Notes under the pieces: model-generated
The model's database searches: none
Seen by the model: only the letters and a program-made list of their open reading frames with translations
What the model was told of the DNA's origin: nothing
Assembly: GCA_028875955.1 (NCBI GenBank)
Contig: JAGWTX010000178.1
Location: 1 to 5,696, forward strand
Reading direction: 5' to 3'
DNA length: 5,696 bases
Source: Bacteroidota bacterium
Lineage (GTDB): Bacteria > Bacteroidota > Bacteroidia > Chitinophagales > Chitinophagaceae
Part shown: positions 1 through 5,696 of the stretch, piece by piece
Layout: every line of letters starts with the position of its first letter
Numbering within the stretch: position 1 is the stretch's first letter
Made by a program: the position numbers and the translations under genes

Positions 1-587
1 ATCCCGTTTCCGGCAAATTCAGAACGGAAAACCGAACGGTAGAACAGGAAAGCTTCTTCCGTTGTACCCGGAAAGTTGAGGTAAGTACTGGTTCTTCCGC
101 CCTTGGGCCGGCTGGTTTCCTTCCACAACCGGAATTGCGCCTGGAGATAGGATTGCAGTTTGTCTACGTTTTGAACAAGGCCTTCATCTGCCCGGAAGGT
201 TTTCACGACCTGTATCAATTGCTCCCGGGTTTCAAACAACATCTGCCATTCCAGAAATGTGGTTTCGCCCCTGCTTTCAAACCAGACGGTAGCCAGAAAT
301 TTCGGACCAGAGACATGTTCATATACCAGTTTGCGAAAGGGGATCACTTCTTTAAACAGACTCCTGTTGGTATAATCGGTCCCGTCAGGCCCATGCATCA
401 CGAGGTTCCATTCCCCTTCGGGAATGACATCCATGGTTGAAATGGTATTGGTGAAACCATTCGGTCCCCACCAGTTCTGTATGTGTTCCTTGTTCGTCCA
501 GACTTCCCAGACCAGTTCAACCGGTGCCATCAATAAGCGGGAAATCCGGATCTCCCTGTCTTGGGTGGAAAGGTTACTTTTTTCCAT
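1..587 (-). CDS. SRPBCC (AHSA1-type) protein fused to a PhnB-like VOC domain, C-terminus cut by window edge
   Basis: The frame is open from ATG at 587 to the left edge: 195 complete codons, no stop, so the C-terminus is missing. Residues about 10-155 read as an SRPBCC/AHSA1 domain, a helix-grip fold with a hydrophobic ligand cavity. It begins with EIRISRLLMAPVELVWEVWT, followed by NWWGPNGF (38-45) and the family-typical closing helix around TFRADEGLVQNVDKLQSYL (130-148). After a linker KPKGG-like in character (160-164), TYLNFPGTTEEAFLFYRSVF (168-187) matches the first beta-alpha unit of PhnB-like VOC proteins. The VOC half is therefore only begun here; a full length near 300 aa would be expected. 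The start lies inside the end of the arsR-like gene (14-base overlap), which indicates an operon and probable translational coupling. ArsR-AHSA1 gene pairs are common in bacteria; the ligand or reaction is unknown. The SRPBCC call is firm; the VOC call rests on about 25 residues. Confidence 0.88.
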   Translation of the reverse strand, partial: MEKSNLSTQDREIRISRLLMAPVELVWEVWTNKEHIQNWWGPNGFTNTISTMDVIPEGEWNLVMHGPDGTDYTNRSLFKEVIPFRKLVYEHVSGPKFLATVWFESRGETTFLEWQMLFETREQLIQVVKTFRADEGLVQNVDKLQSYLQAQFRLWKETSRPKGGRTSTYLNFPGTTEEAFLFYRSVFRSEFAGNG

Positions 588-918
588 GTTTTTTCTTTTT
601 TTGAAGGGTATGCAAATACATTTCGAGGTTATCCAGTTTGGCTTCCCAGAATTTCCGGTAGGTTTCGATCCATTCGGAAACTTCTGACAATGGATCGAGT
701 TGCACTTCGCAAATCCTTTCCCTCCCTTTTTGCCGGATGATGACCAAGCCGCATTCAGACAGGATCTTGATCTGCTGGGAGATGGCCGGCCGGCTCATGT
801 CAAAATTTTCAGCAATACTGTTCAGGTTCATAGACTGTTTGGCGATCAGTTGGATGATCTGCCGTCTGGTGGGATCGGCAATGGCCTGAAACACATCTCT
901 TCGGGTAGTAGCAGACAT
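574..918 (-). CDS. ArsR/SmtB-family winged-helix repressor (SdpR-like, metal-site-free)
   Basis: A 114-aa protein, usual length for ArsR-family dimeric repressors. It opens with RDVFQAIADPTRRQIIQLI (7-25), the classic first helices. The helix-turn-helix lies at about 31-55, with recognition helix SRPAISQQIKILSE (42-55). A beta wing follows at about 58-73 (GLVIIRQKGRERICEVQ). The C-terminal helix EWIETYRKFWEAKLDNLEMYL is typical of the subgroup paired with AHSA1/SRPBCC genes. The metal-binding ELCVCDL-type motif is absent; the two cysteines (56 and 70) are isolated, so a metal sensor is unlikely. The tail is lysine-rich (KKKKHGKK) and its codons double as the leader of the next gene. The start ATG at 918 sits just below a consensus promoter with two palindromes, so the gene is probably autorepressed and co-transcribed with the SRPBCC-VOC gene. 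The inducing ligand cannot be told from sequence. Confidence 0.93.
   Translation of the reverse strand: MSATTRRDVFQAIADPTRRQIIQLIAKQSMNLNSIAENFDMSRPAISQQIKILSECGLVIIRQKGRERICEVQLDPLSEVSEWIETYRKFWEAKLDNLEMYLHTLQKKKKHGKK
588..602 (-). promoter_or_regulatory. A-rich translation initiation region of the SRPBCC gene
   Basis: Directly before the ATG at 587 the coding strand reads a run of seven A, a G, six A and a C. There is no Shine-Dalgarno motif. Bacteroidota commonly rely on A-rich leaders rather than Shine-Dalgarno pairing, so this stretch, which also encodes the lysine tail of the upstream repressor, probably serves as the ribosome-loading site. It supports the choice of ATG 587 as the start. 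Confidence 0.5.
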
Positions 919-922
919 AATA

Positions 923-940
923 AGTAAGCATTTGCTTACT
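923..940. promoter_or_regulatory. Operator candidate O1: perfect 8+2+8 palindrome
   Basis: AGTAAGCA-TT-TGCTTACT is a perfect inverted repeat with a 2-base centre. It begins directly downstream of the -7 element and covers the predicted transcription start. Size and symmetry suit an ArsR-family dimer, so bound repressor would block RNA polymerase. Binding by the adjacent ArsR protein is inferred from position and from common autoregulation in this family. Confidence 0.7.
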
Positions 941-973
941 CAAATATAAATAAGTAAGTAAATGCTTACCAAA
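941..973 (-). promoter_or_regulatory. Bacteroidota sigma-type promoter of the arsR-SRPBCC operon
   Basis: On the minus strand, TTTG at 973-970 (-33 element) is followed after 21 bases by TATATTTG at 948-941, a full match to the Bacteroidota -7 consensus TAnnTTTG. Transcription would start near 934, giving a leader of only about 16 bases before ATG 918. The -7 element lies between two palindromic candidate operators, as expected for a repressor-controlled promoter. The exact start site is inferred. Confidence 0.72.
954..969. promoter_or_regulatory. Operator candidate O2: near-perfect 7+2+7 palindrome
   Basis: GTAAGTA-AA-TGCTTAC repeats the O1 sequence with one mismatch between its arms (T at 959 where O1 has C at the matching position, 929). 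It lies in the spacer between the -33 and -7 elements. Its centre is exactly 30 bp from the O1 centre. Bases 919-939 and 949-969 agree at 18 of 21 positions, so the two sites look like a tandem duplication. About three helical turns separate them, which would put two dimers on roughly the same DNA face. Confidence 0.62.
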
Positions 974-1015
974 TTTATTTTTTTAATACTGCCGGACAAC
1001 CGATGAATAAGGGAA

Positions 1016-1059
1016 TTGGCATACAGCCCCGGTTACTAGCAACCGGGGCTGTATGCCAA
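1016..1059 (-). terminator. Strong stem-loop downstream of the FecA-like receptor gene
   Basis: A perfect 19-bp inverted repeat with a 6-base loop (1035-1040) begins 7 bases after the receptor stop codon. The GC-rich core CAGCCCCGGTT pairs with AACCGGGGCTG. No proper U-tract follows on the minus strand (TTCCCTTATTC), so it may be an atypical intrinsic terminator, a 3'-end-stabilising hairpin, or both. It separates the receptor transcript from the arsR promoter. Confidence 0.62.
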
Positions 1060-1066
1060 CAGGAGT

Positions 1067-3253
1067 TTACATTTTCAAAGTAATGCCAAGATAAAAACTT
1101 CGGCCAATGGCAGGGATGATGCCTGGTCCCGGATATTCATCCGTTCTGCGGGTAAAATAATTTTTGCCGGCTATATTATTGATACCCCCCTTCAGGGAAA
1201 ATACACGGAATTTCCAGGTGGCACTGGCATCCAGTACGGTATAGGCTGGGATATAACCCGCAACCGGATCGGTACTGCTATAGGCATTTGACGCATCACC
1301 AAATGCATCACCTGTATGGTTCCATTGTAATGTGGTTGACAAGGAATGGGTGTTCATGAGTAAACCTATCCGGTTTATGGTTTTGGCAGCAGCTTCCACG
1401 CGATTCCCTTTGTATTCGCCACTGGTATACCGGGCATCAATCCATGAAAAAGAATGGAAAACACTCAACCCGTATTGCGATGAATTGCTGAACAATTTCA
1501 GCAGGTTACACTCTACATAACTTTCTATCCCTTTATGTACACTATTGGCAACATTGGTCCTGAAGGAATAGGTGTTTCCGGTTACCGGGTCTGTTTGTAC
1601 AATCACACCAATCCTGTTATTGTAAGCCATATAAAATAATCCGAAGTCAAAGTTCAGGTAATTATCCACCGTACCGCGATACCCCAGATCGGCATTAAAT
1701 CCGTTGGCATCCTTCAGGTTTTTATCAATACGGGAACTCACACCAAAGGGTTGTAACTGGCTATACTCAATGGGACGGTAAGCCTGACTGATATTGGCAT
1801 ACAGGTTGGTGTAGTAAGAAGTTTTGTATTGCACTCCTACGCCGAACAAGGGAAAATACCTGCTTCTCGACAGATCTGTTTCGAGTTTGTCTGTTCCATC
1901 CATCTTGTATCCGCGCGCTTGGGAGTTCAGGTATTCGAAACGAAAACCGGGTGTGATGCTTAACCGGTTGTTTAACCGGAATATGTTTTCAATAAAAGGG
2001 GCCAGGTTGGTTGTATTGAAAGCAAGATCATAGCCCCAATTACCGGTAATGGATAAATCAAAATCACTGTTCGTGGTACCTTCACCGCCACCGTTTCGTT
2101 TAAACCAGGCATGACTGATGCGGGCACCCGCTGCAAAAGTGGATTGTCCGTTTGCAAAAGGATAATTATGTGTGATCCTGATTTCCGAAGTTATATTTTT
2201 CATGGCTTCAATACCCACTTCTCTGGGAACATATTGCAGGGTAACCGGATCGATCTCATCTTTTGCTTCGGGTCCGCCATCTTCATTTCGCCATACCAGC
2301 GAGCGGTTGCCGAATAAATAGGTCATTTTTATACTCACATGGGTATTATTCGAAGGGTCCAGGTTGAAATATCCCGTCATGATATTCCAGGGACTCTTGA
2401 GCCAGTTTCTGGATCGGGTAGATGCCCTGGGATCAGCTGCAAAAAGACTGTCGGTTAATCCACCGGGCATTTGTATCCGGTTTCTCAAAAGGGAATATTC
2501 AAAGCCTATATTTGATTTATCCGATATCGCATATTGCAATTTTCCATAGCCCGATAATTGCCATTGCTGGCTATTGGGCCGGTATCCATCCATATTCCTG
2601 TATTGGAGAAAGGCATAATAGGACAATTTTTTATTCCGCCCCCCCAGGGATGTAAATGAGTTGAATAAACCAAAGCTTCCTTGCGTAATTGAACTAACTG
2701 CCTCGAATTTTTTGTTCACGGGGGGATCTTTTAACACGTAATTCACCAGCCCCCCGAATTGGGAACCGAACTGTAAGGCAGCTGCACCTCTTACCATTTC
2801 AATCCGATTCACTGCCTCCATGGGGGGGAGATAATAGGCTTCATTATAACCATAAATATCCCCGCTGATGTTATAGCCATTCTGTCGGGTATTCATTTCT
2901 ATGCTTTGAACAGGATTCAAACCCCGGGTGGCAATGCCATTGGCTGTAAAACCACTGCTCTCTGTTTCTACAATGTTCAGTCCGGGAATCCTGCCCAGTA
3001 TCTGTCTTGTATTGTTGATGGCCTTATTGGCATCCATACTGTCGGTTATGATCACTTCATTCTTTTTTCCCGCATAGATGATACCGTCTTTCATTTCCGG
3101 CATATGTCCCGTAGCTTTTACAGTTCTGATACCCGTAACACTCACATCTTCGAGGATAACCGTTTTTAGGGTGTCGGGGTTATTCTTATTTGTTTTATTC
3201 TGCGACATCAGCGCAAGAGGGAACAGTAGCATTGGTAACACTATATATTTCAT
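1067..3253 (-). CDS. FecA-like TonB-dependent outer-membrane receptor (probable ferric-siderophore or ferric-citrate uptake)
   Basis: A complete 728-aa gated porin, expected to import a ferric chelate across the outer membrane using TonB energy. Residues 1-17 form a signal peptide (MKYIVLPMLLFPLALMS). A TonB-box-like segment follows (EDVSVTG, 35-41). The plug domain spans about 60-180 and carries RIPGLNI (88-94), ATRGLNP (108-114) and NRIEMVRGAAALQFGSQFGG (149-168), the last strongly FecA-like. The beta-barrel fills about 185-728. It ends in GRSFYLGITLKM, with a terminal Met where many barrels have Phe. There is no STN domain, so it probably does not signal through a FecR/ECF-sigma pair, and no carboxypeptidase-regulatory-like (CarboxypepD_reg) N-terminal domain. 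No sigma, anti-sigma, permease or siderophore-synthesis gene is adjacent, so the substrate is open. The ATG at 3253 directly precedes the signal peptide. Five runs of six or seven G/C occur in the frame, four of them between 2639 and 2828. The frame is intact. Confidence 0.93.
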   Translation of the reverse strand: MKYIVLPMLLFPLALMSQNKTNKNNPDTLKTVILEDVSVTGIRTVKATGHMPEMKDGIIYAGKKNEVIITDSMDANKAINNTRQILGRIPGLNIVETESSGFTANGIATRGLNPVQSIEMNTRQNGYNISGDIYGYNEAYYLPPMEAVNRIEMVRGAAALQFGSQFGGLVNYVLKDPPVNKKFEAVSSITQGSFGLFNSFTSLGGRNKKLSYYAFLQYRNMDGYRPNSQQWQLSGYGKLQYAISDKSNIGFEYSLLRNRIQMPGGLTDSLFAADPRASTRSRNWLKSPWNIMTGYFNLDPSNNTHVSIKMTYLFGNRSLVWRNEDGGPEAKDEIDPVTLQYVPREVGIEAMKNITSEIRITHNYPFANGQSTFAAGARISHAWFKRNGGGEGTTNSDFDLSITGNWGYDLAFNTTNLAPFIENIFRLNNRLSITPGFRFEYLNSQARGYKMDGTDKLETDLSRSRYFPLFGVGVQYKTSYYTNLYANISQAYRPIEYSQLQPFGVSSRIDKNLKDANGFNADLGYRGTVDNYLNFDFGLFYMAYNNRIGVIVQTDPVTGNTYSFRTNVANSVHKGIESYVECNLLKLFSNSSQYGLSVFHSFSWIDARYTSGEYKGNRVEAAAKTINRIGLLMNTHSLSTTLQWNHTGDAFGDASNAYSSTDPVAGYIPAYTVLDASATWKFRVFSLKGGINNIAGKNYFTRRTDEYPGPGIIPAIGRSFYLGITLKM

Positions 3254-3476
3254 TACTTATTTTTTAGAACGCAAAGGTCTACTAAGCAGATTGCAGGCAT
3301 TTACAGAATCGGGAAACTGGTTTTACGAGATCAGGAAATTGACGGAAGCCCAAAAAATCATAAATCGGGCGGGAATTTTCCTATTTGCAATCAGGATAGT
3401 AAGGTATCAGGCATGAAATACCAATAGCAACCCGGCCAGCTGGTTGTCGGAAGAATTCGAAATTTGAAGTATTTAT

Positions 3477-3496
3477 AAAACCTGGTAATTCAGGTT
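3477..3496 (-). terminator. Weak terminator-like hairpin
   Basis: AACCTG (3496-3491) and CAGGTT (3484-3479) form a 6-bp stem around the loop AATTAC, and the coding strand continues TTATAAAT. It lies 17 bases below the TAG at 3513, where a terminator for the pentapeptide transcript or for the remnant would be expected. The stem is short and AT-rich. Confidence 0.35.
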
Positions 3497-3512
3497 AGAA
3501 CAATGGGTTACC

Positions 3513-3656
3513 CTATCCGGAAAATTTTTCATCGTATCTGGAATACCCCGATCCTGGATATTTCTGTTTGTATTCGTCTTTGATTTCTTTCAGCGTCTTT
3601 ATTAGGCTGACAGTGACGAAAGAAGGTAAAAGGCGCAGTAAAAAGGGTAATCCTGT
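3513..3656 (-). pseudogene. Possible remnant of a small gene (coding-like C-terminal stretch, no start)
   Basis: On the minus strand a 47-codon stretch runs from just after a TAA (3659-3657) to a TAG (3515-3513). Its second half reads KTLKEIKDEYKQKYPGSG and ends YSRYDEKFSG, a charged, natural-looking protein tail following a hydrophobic segment (LPFLLRLLPSFVTVSLI). It has no ATG, GTG or TTG start. A +1 frameshift from the overlapping frame above it (from GTG at 3717, containing RITLFTAPFTFF) would give a small protein with one membrane segment and a lysine-rich tail. I do not recognise a family. It may be a decayed gene, a frameshifted gene or chance. Confidence 0.22.
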
Positions 3657-3719
3657 TTATCCGGTAGCAGTCATCTGTGAATGTTGATAGACCCATTTTG
3701 GTAAATGCGGGATACACGG

Positions 3720-4289
3720 TTAAGGTTTCTCGATAAGTATGCCATATTTATCCAGGAGGCCACTGATGCCATAAACACTGAATCTCGCTTTTTTGATCCT
3801 GTTATTTTCAGGGTCTATGGAATAACCGATGGCTGACCGGAAGTCGCAGCCTTCAGCCAGCGTATTTTCAAATTTGGCATCACCCAGGTCACAGTCCTGG
3901 AATACGGAATGGCTCAGGTCACAAGCTGTAAAATCAGCACTGGTCAGTTTGCATTTTCTGAAAACCGTTTTTTTGATGTGCGTCCCATAAAAAATGGCAT
4001 GGGTAAGGTTGCAATCCTCAAACAAAAAATTCAATCCATATTTGTCACAGGTATTAAAAGCCAAGCCCTGCATTTTGCAACCGGTAAATGCCGTGTCCCT
4101 GAAAACGCATTTGCTGATTTTTGCAAGATCCAGATTGCAGTGATCAAACCGGCAATCGATAAAAGCCGTATCCGAAAGATCGGCATGCGACAGGTCGCAA
4201 TGCACAAACCGGCAATTCTCATAGGTGCCCTTTTGGAAATTCCCGGCATGACAGGTTTCCTTGTCCAATATCTTATCCTCGGTATACAA
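3720..4289 (-). CDS. Cysteine-rich pentapeptide-repeat protein, Qnr-like fold class
   Basis: A 189-aa protein built almost wholly of five-residue repeats (pattern A/C-D/N-L/F-x-x) from about residue 26 to 152, which predicts a right-handed quadrilateral beta-helix. Clear units are CDLSH, ADLSD, CRFDH, CNLDL, ADFTA and CDLSH. Fourteen cysteines mostly occupy the inward small-residue position. The register is kept at 26-81, shifts by two residues around DKYGLNF (82-88), then is kept again at 93-148. This resembles the two-part helix of Qnr proteins. A non-repeat tail (SIDPENNRIKKARF, then GLLDKYGIL) resembles the dimerising end of that group. The only plausible start is TTG at 4289: the in-frame stop upstream is 8 codons away, and the first internal ATG is at codon 73. 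Qnr proteins protect gyrase from quinolones, but this function cannot be assumed here. The gene follows the M28 peptidase by 54 bases and may share its transcript. No signal peptide; probably cytoplasmic. Confidence 0.87.
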   Translation of the reverse strand: MYTEDKILDKETCHAGNFQKGTYENCRFVHCDLSHADLSDTAFIDCRFDHCNLDLAKISKCVFRDTAFTGCKMQGLAFNTCDKYGLNFLFEDCNLTHAIFYGTHIKKTVFRKCKLTSADFTACDLSHSVFQDCDLGDAKFENTLAEGCDFRSAIGYSIDPENNRIKKARFSVYGISGLLDKYGILIEKP

Positions 4290-4343
4290 TGATTTGCTGA
4301 ATGGGTATCACAATATTTTTTTCAAAACGGGAATGACCGGGTA

Positions 4344-5696
4344 TTATTTTTTAAACAGTTCCTTCCAGGCCGGCTCATATTTATCGCCCTTGATCCAGGT
4401 GGGTTGTTGGGGATTGTCGGCAATATTTTTAGCAGCCATGATATAGGCTTTGATGTATTTCATGGCATAGTCAAGATCAAAATTGCCGACTTCATCACTT
4501 AACTGGTGGTATCGTTTGGTTACCGTCGAATCAAAACTGGTGAAGCCCAGGCTAAAGGTTGGAGCGGGAATCCCTTTTACAGCCAGGTTCACATTGTCGC
4601 TTCTGTCAAACAGGTTCTGCTCCGGTGCAGGATCGGGAATCGCGGATAAGCCAAATGCTTCAGCACCCTTTTTGATATCCTGATCGGCAGAGGTCCTGCC
4701 CAGGCCGACCACTGAAATGATCTTTGTATCGTTATAGGAAGCATTGTCGATATTCATGTTATACACCAGCTTGTGCAAAGGGATGACAGGGTTGTCTGCA
4801 AAATACTTGCTGCCGATTTCCCCGATCTCTTCTCCGGTATATGCGATGAACAGCATGGATCTTTTTGGCGGATGCTGGCTAAAATACAAAGCGGCATCCA
4901 TAACGGCCGTTACGCCAATCGCATTGTCCCTGGCGCCATTGTAAATACTGTCCATCTTGCCTTCTTCCATTTTTGGCCTGGCTGCCACACCCAGGTGATC
5001 GTAGTGTGCGGATAGTACAATAAACTGATCTTTTAATTTCGGATCTGACCCTTCTATCCAACCCAGTACATTTTCAGCAGCGGTTGTCTTCGAGGTCGCG
5101 CCGGAAATCATGAGTGACGCACTAAGCGACTTGTCGGCATACAGGGCCGGTAATTTGTTGTCTGTATCCTTGATCAGGAAGGAAGGGAGCTCATTTTCTT
5201 CACCCACTACCGGGTGTTCACGGGTGGTCATGCTCCTGAGTAAAGGCCAGGGTGTTTCAGCTGCGTTGAGTCTTTCCAATAAAGCCAGCGCTCCTTTTTC
5301 CTTGGCCAGTTCACGTTTTTTTCTGATCATGCCAAAACCTTCCCGTAAGGAAGTGCCATCCTTGTCGCCAAAATCGGTGACCACTATTTTTCCTTTTACA
5401 TCGAGTCTGTCAAAATCTGCCTGTGTGCCATGACCCGCATAGATAAGCGGCGCCTGTTGATTGATGTCTCCGCCTGTCAGTTCAAAAAAGGATTCAGTTA
5501 ACCGGTAGGTCTGGTCTTTGATGGTAAGTGTGCCCGAGCTGGCGGGTTTGATAAAATGGATGGTGAAATGTTGAAAATAATCGGTTGTATTAGGACACTC
5601 CCTCAATTGCATACTCCTGAAAGCCTCACTGATATATTTTGCCGCAATATGTATTTCCGGTCTTTCCGTGGCCCTGCCCATTAATTCATCGGAAGC
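4344..5696 (-). CDS. M28-family zinc aminopeptidase with PA-type insert, N-terminus cut by window edge
   Basis: The frame stays open through the right edge: five codons (ASDEL) precede the Met at 5681, completing the family-typical SDEL-x-GR segment. That Met is therefore internal, and the true start and any signal peptide lie outside. At least 450 aa are present. Numbered from Met 5681, a PA-like insert spans about 75-195 (APLIYAGHG, then DVKGKIVVTDFGD). The M28 catalytic core follows. LSAHYDHLG supplies His226 and Asp228, GARDNAIG the bridging Asp252, YTGEEIG the general base Glu284 and ligand Glu285, NIDN Asp312, and KRYHQLSDE His392. All expected co-catalytic di-zinc ligands are present, so the enzyme should be active. 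M28 peptidases of this layout remove N-terminal residues from peptides and are usually exported; location here cannot be checked. The sequence GARDN replaces the commoner GADDN. Substrate preference is unknown. Confidence 0.93.
   Translation of the reverse strand, partial: ASDELMGRATERPEIHIAAKYISEAFRSMQLRECPNTTDYFQHFTIHFIKPASSGTLTIKDQTYRLTESFFELTGGDINQQAPLIYAGHGTQADFDRLDVKGKIVVTDFGDKDGTSLREGFGMIRKKRELAKEKGALALLERLNAAETPWPLLRSMTTREHPVVGEENELPSFLIKDTDNKLPALYADKSLSASLMISGATSKTTAAENVLGWIEGSDPKLKDQFIVLSAHYDHLGVAARPKMEEGKMDSIYNGARDNAIGVTAVMDAALYFSQHPPKRSMLFIAYTGEEIGEIGSKYFADNPVIPLHKLVYNMNIDNASYNDTKIISVVGLGRTSADQDIKKGAEAFGLSAIPDPAPEQNLFDRSDNVNLAVKGIPAPTFSLGFTSFDSTVTKRYHQLSDEVGNFDLDYAMKYIKAYIMAAKNIADNPQQPTWIKGDKYEPAWKELFKK

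Larger units (their letters stand above)
3254..3719. other. 466-base intergenic region without an intact gene
   Basis: This stretch lies between the pentapeptide-repeat gene and the receptor gene. The part nearest the pentapeptide gene contains a coding-like but start-less stretch (3656-3513) and then a small hairpin (3496-3479). From 3470 down to 3280 I see nothing recognisable. Upstream of the receptor, GACCTTTG at 3279-3272 is one base from the -7 consensus TAnnTTTG, but no TTTG sits at the matching -33 distance, so the receptor promoter remains unplaced. I see no clear Fur-box-like palindrome. Confidence 0.6.

Noticed and set aside
135..687. Plus-strand open frames at 135-440 and 424-687
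   Set aside because: They are antisense to the SRPBCC-VOC gene and the 3' part of the repressor, which have strong family motifs; no domain character on the plus strand.
574..918. A metal-sensing (arsenite or zinc) role for the ArsR-family protein
   Set aside because: The CxC-type metal motif is missing and the two cysteines (56, 70) are not arranged as a known site; the pairing with an SRPBCC gene points to a non-metal ligand.
3078..3416. 112-codon open frame on the plus strand over the receptor start and its upstream region
   Set aside because: Most of it lies antisense to the signal peptide, TonB box and plug of a well-supported receptor; its translation matches no family I recognise.
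3403..3422. Short inverted repeat GGTAT...ATACC as a possible operator for the receptor
   Set aside because: Arms of only five bases with a ten-base gap, about 150 bases from the start codon; expected by chance in AT-rich intergenic DNA.
3720..4289. Calling the pentapeptide protein a quinolone-resistance determinant (qnr)
   Set aside because: Shared fold and tail only. Sequence similarity to true Qnr proteins looks low by eye, and most pentapeptide-repeat proteins have no known role in resistance.
3909..4292. 127-codon plus-strand open frame opposite the pentapeptide-repeat gene
   Set aside because: The minus-strand frame shows clear pentapeptide periodicity. The plus frame is open only because of the repetitive codon pattern opposite.
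5679..5681. ATG at 5681 as the start of the M28 peptidase
   Set aside because: The frame continues upstream as ASDEL without a stop, completing the conserved SDEL-x-GR segment, and no signal peptide follows this Met.
1..5696. CRISPR array, insertion sequence, tRNA or phage-like content
   Set aside because: No regularly spaced repeats, transposase or integrase motifs, terminal repeats or tRNA-like cloverleaf were seen on either strand.

Overview
The window looks like a piece of a Bacteroidota chromosome, probably of the Chitinophagaceae type. The evidence is a FecA-type TonB-dependent receptor of the Bacteroidota style, a promoter matching the Bacteroidota -33/-7 consensus (TTTG, then TAnnTTTG), A-rich leaders instead of Shine-Dalgarno sequences, and moderate GC. 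The family-level placement is inferred from protein style only. Every supported gene is on the minus strand, so transcription runs from high to low coordinates.

In transcription order: (1) 5696-4344 is an M28-family zinc aminopeptidase with a PA-type insert. Its N-terminus lies beyond the right edge. (2) 4289-3720, 54 bases downstream, is a cysteine-rich pentapeptide-repeat protein of the Qnr-like fold class, apparently starting at TTG. (3) 3719-3254 is a gap of 466 bases with no intact gene. It holds a coding-like stretch without a start codon (3656-3513), which may be a gene remnant, and a small terminator-like hairpin. (4) 3253-1067 is a complete FecA-like outer-membrane receptor (728 aa) without an N-terminal signalling domain. 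A perfect 19-bp stem-loop (1059-1016) follows 7 bases after its stop. (5) 973-923 is a compact regulatory region with a consensus Bacteroidota promoter and two 30-bp-spaced copies of an inverted repeat. (6) 918-574 is an ArsR-family repressor. (7) 587-1, overlapping the repressor gene by 14 bases, is an SRPBCC (AHSA1-type) protein that continues into a second, PhnB-like VOC domain and runs off the left edge.

The best-supported functional unit is the ArsR / SRPBCC-VOC operon. The repressor probably binds both palindromes at its own promoter and so controls the overlapping downstream gene, whose two small-molecule-binding folds may sense or process the inducing compound. The ligand is unknown. 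The receptor, the pentapeptide protein and the peptidase look like ordinary single genes; nothing ties them into one pathway. I see no mobile element, CRISPR array, tRNA or rRNA, and no clear sign of an unprecedented multi-gene system.
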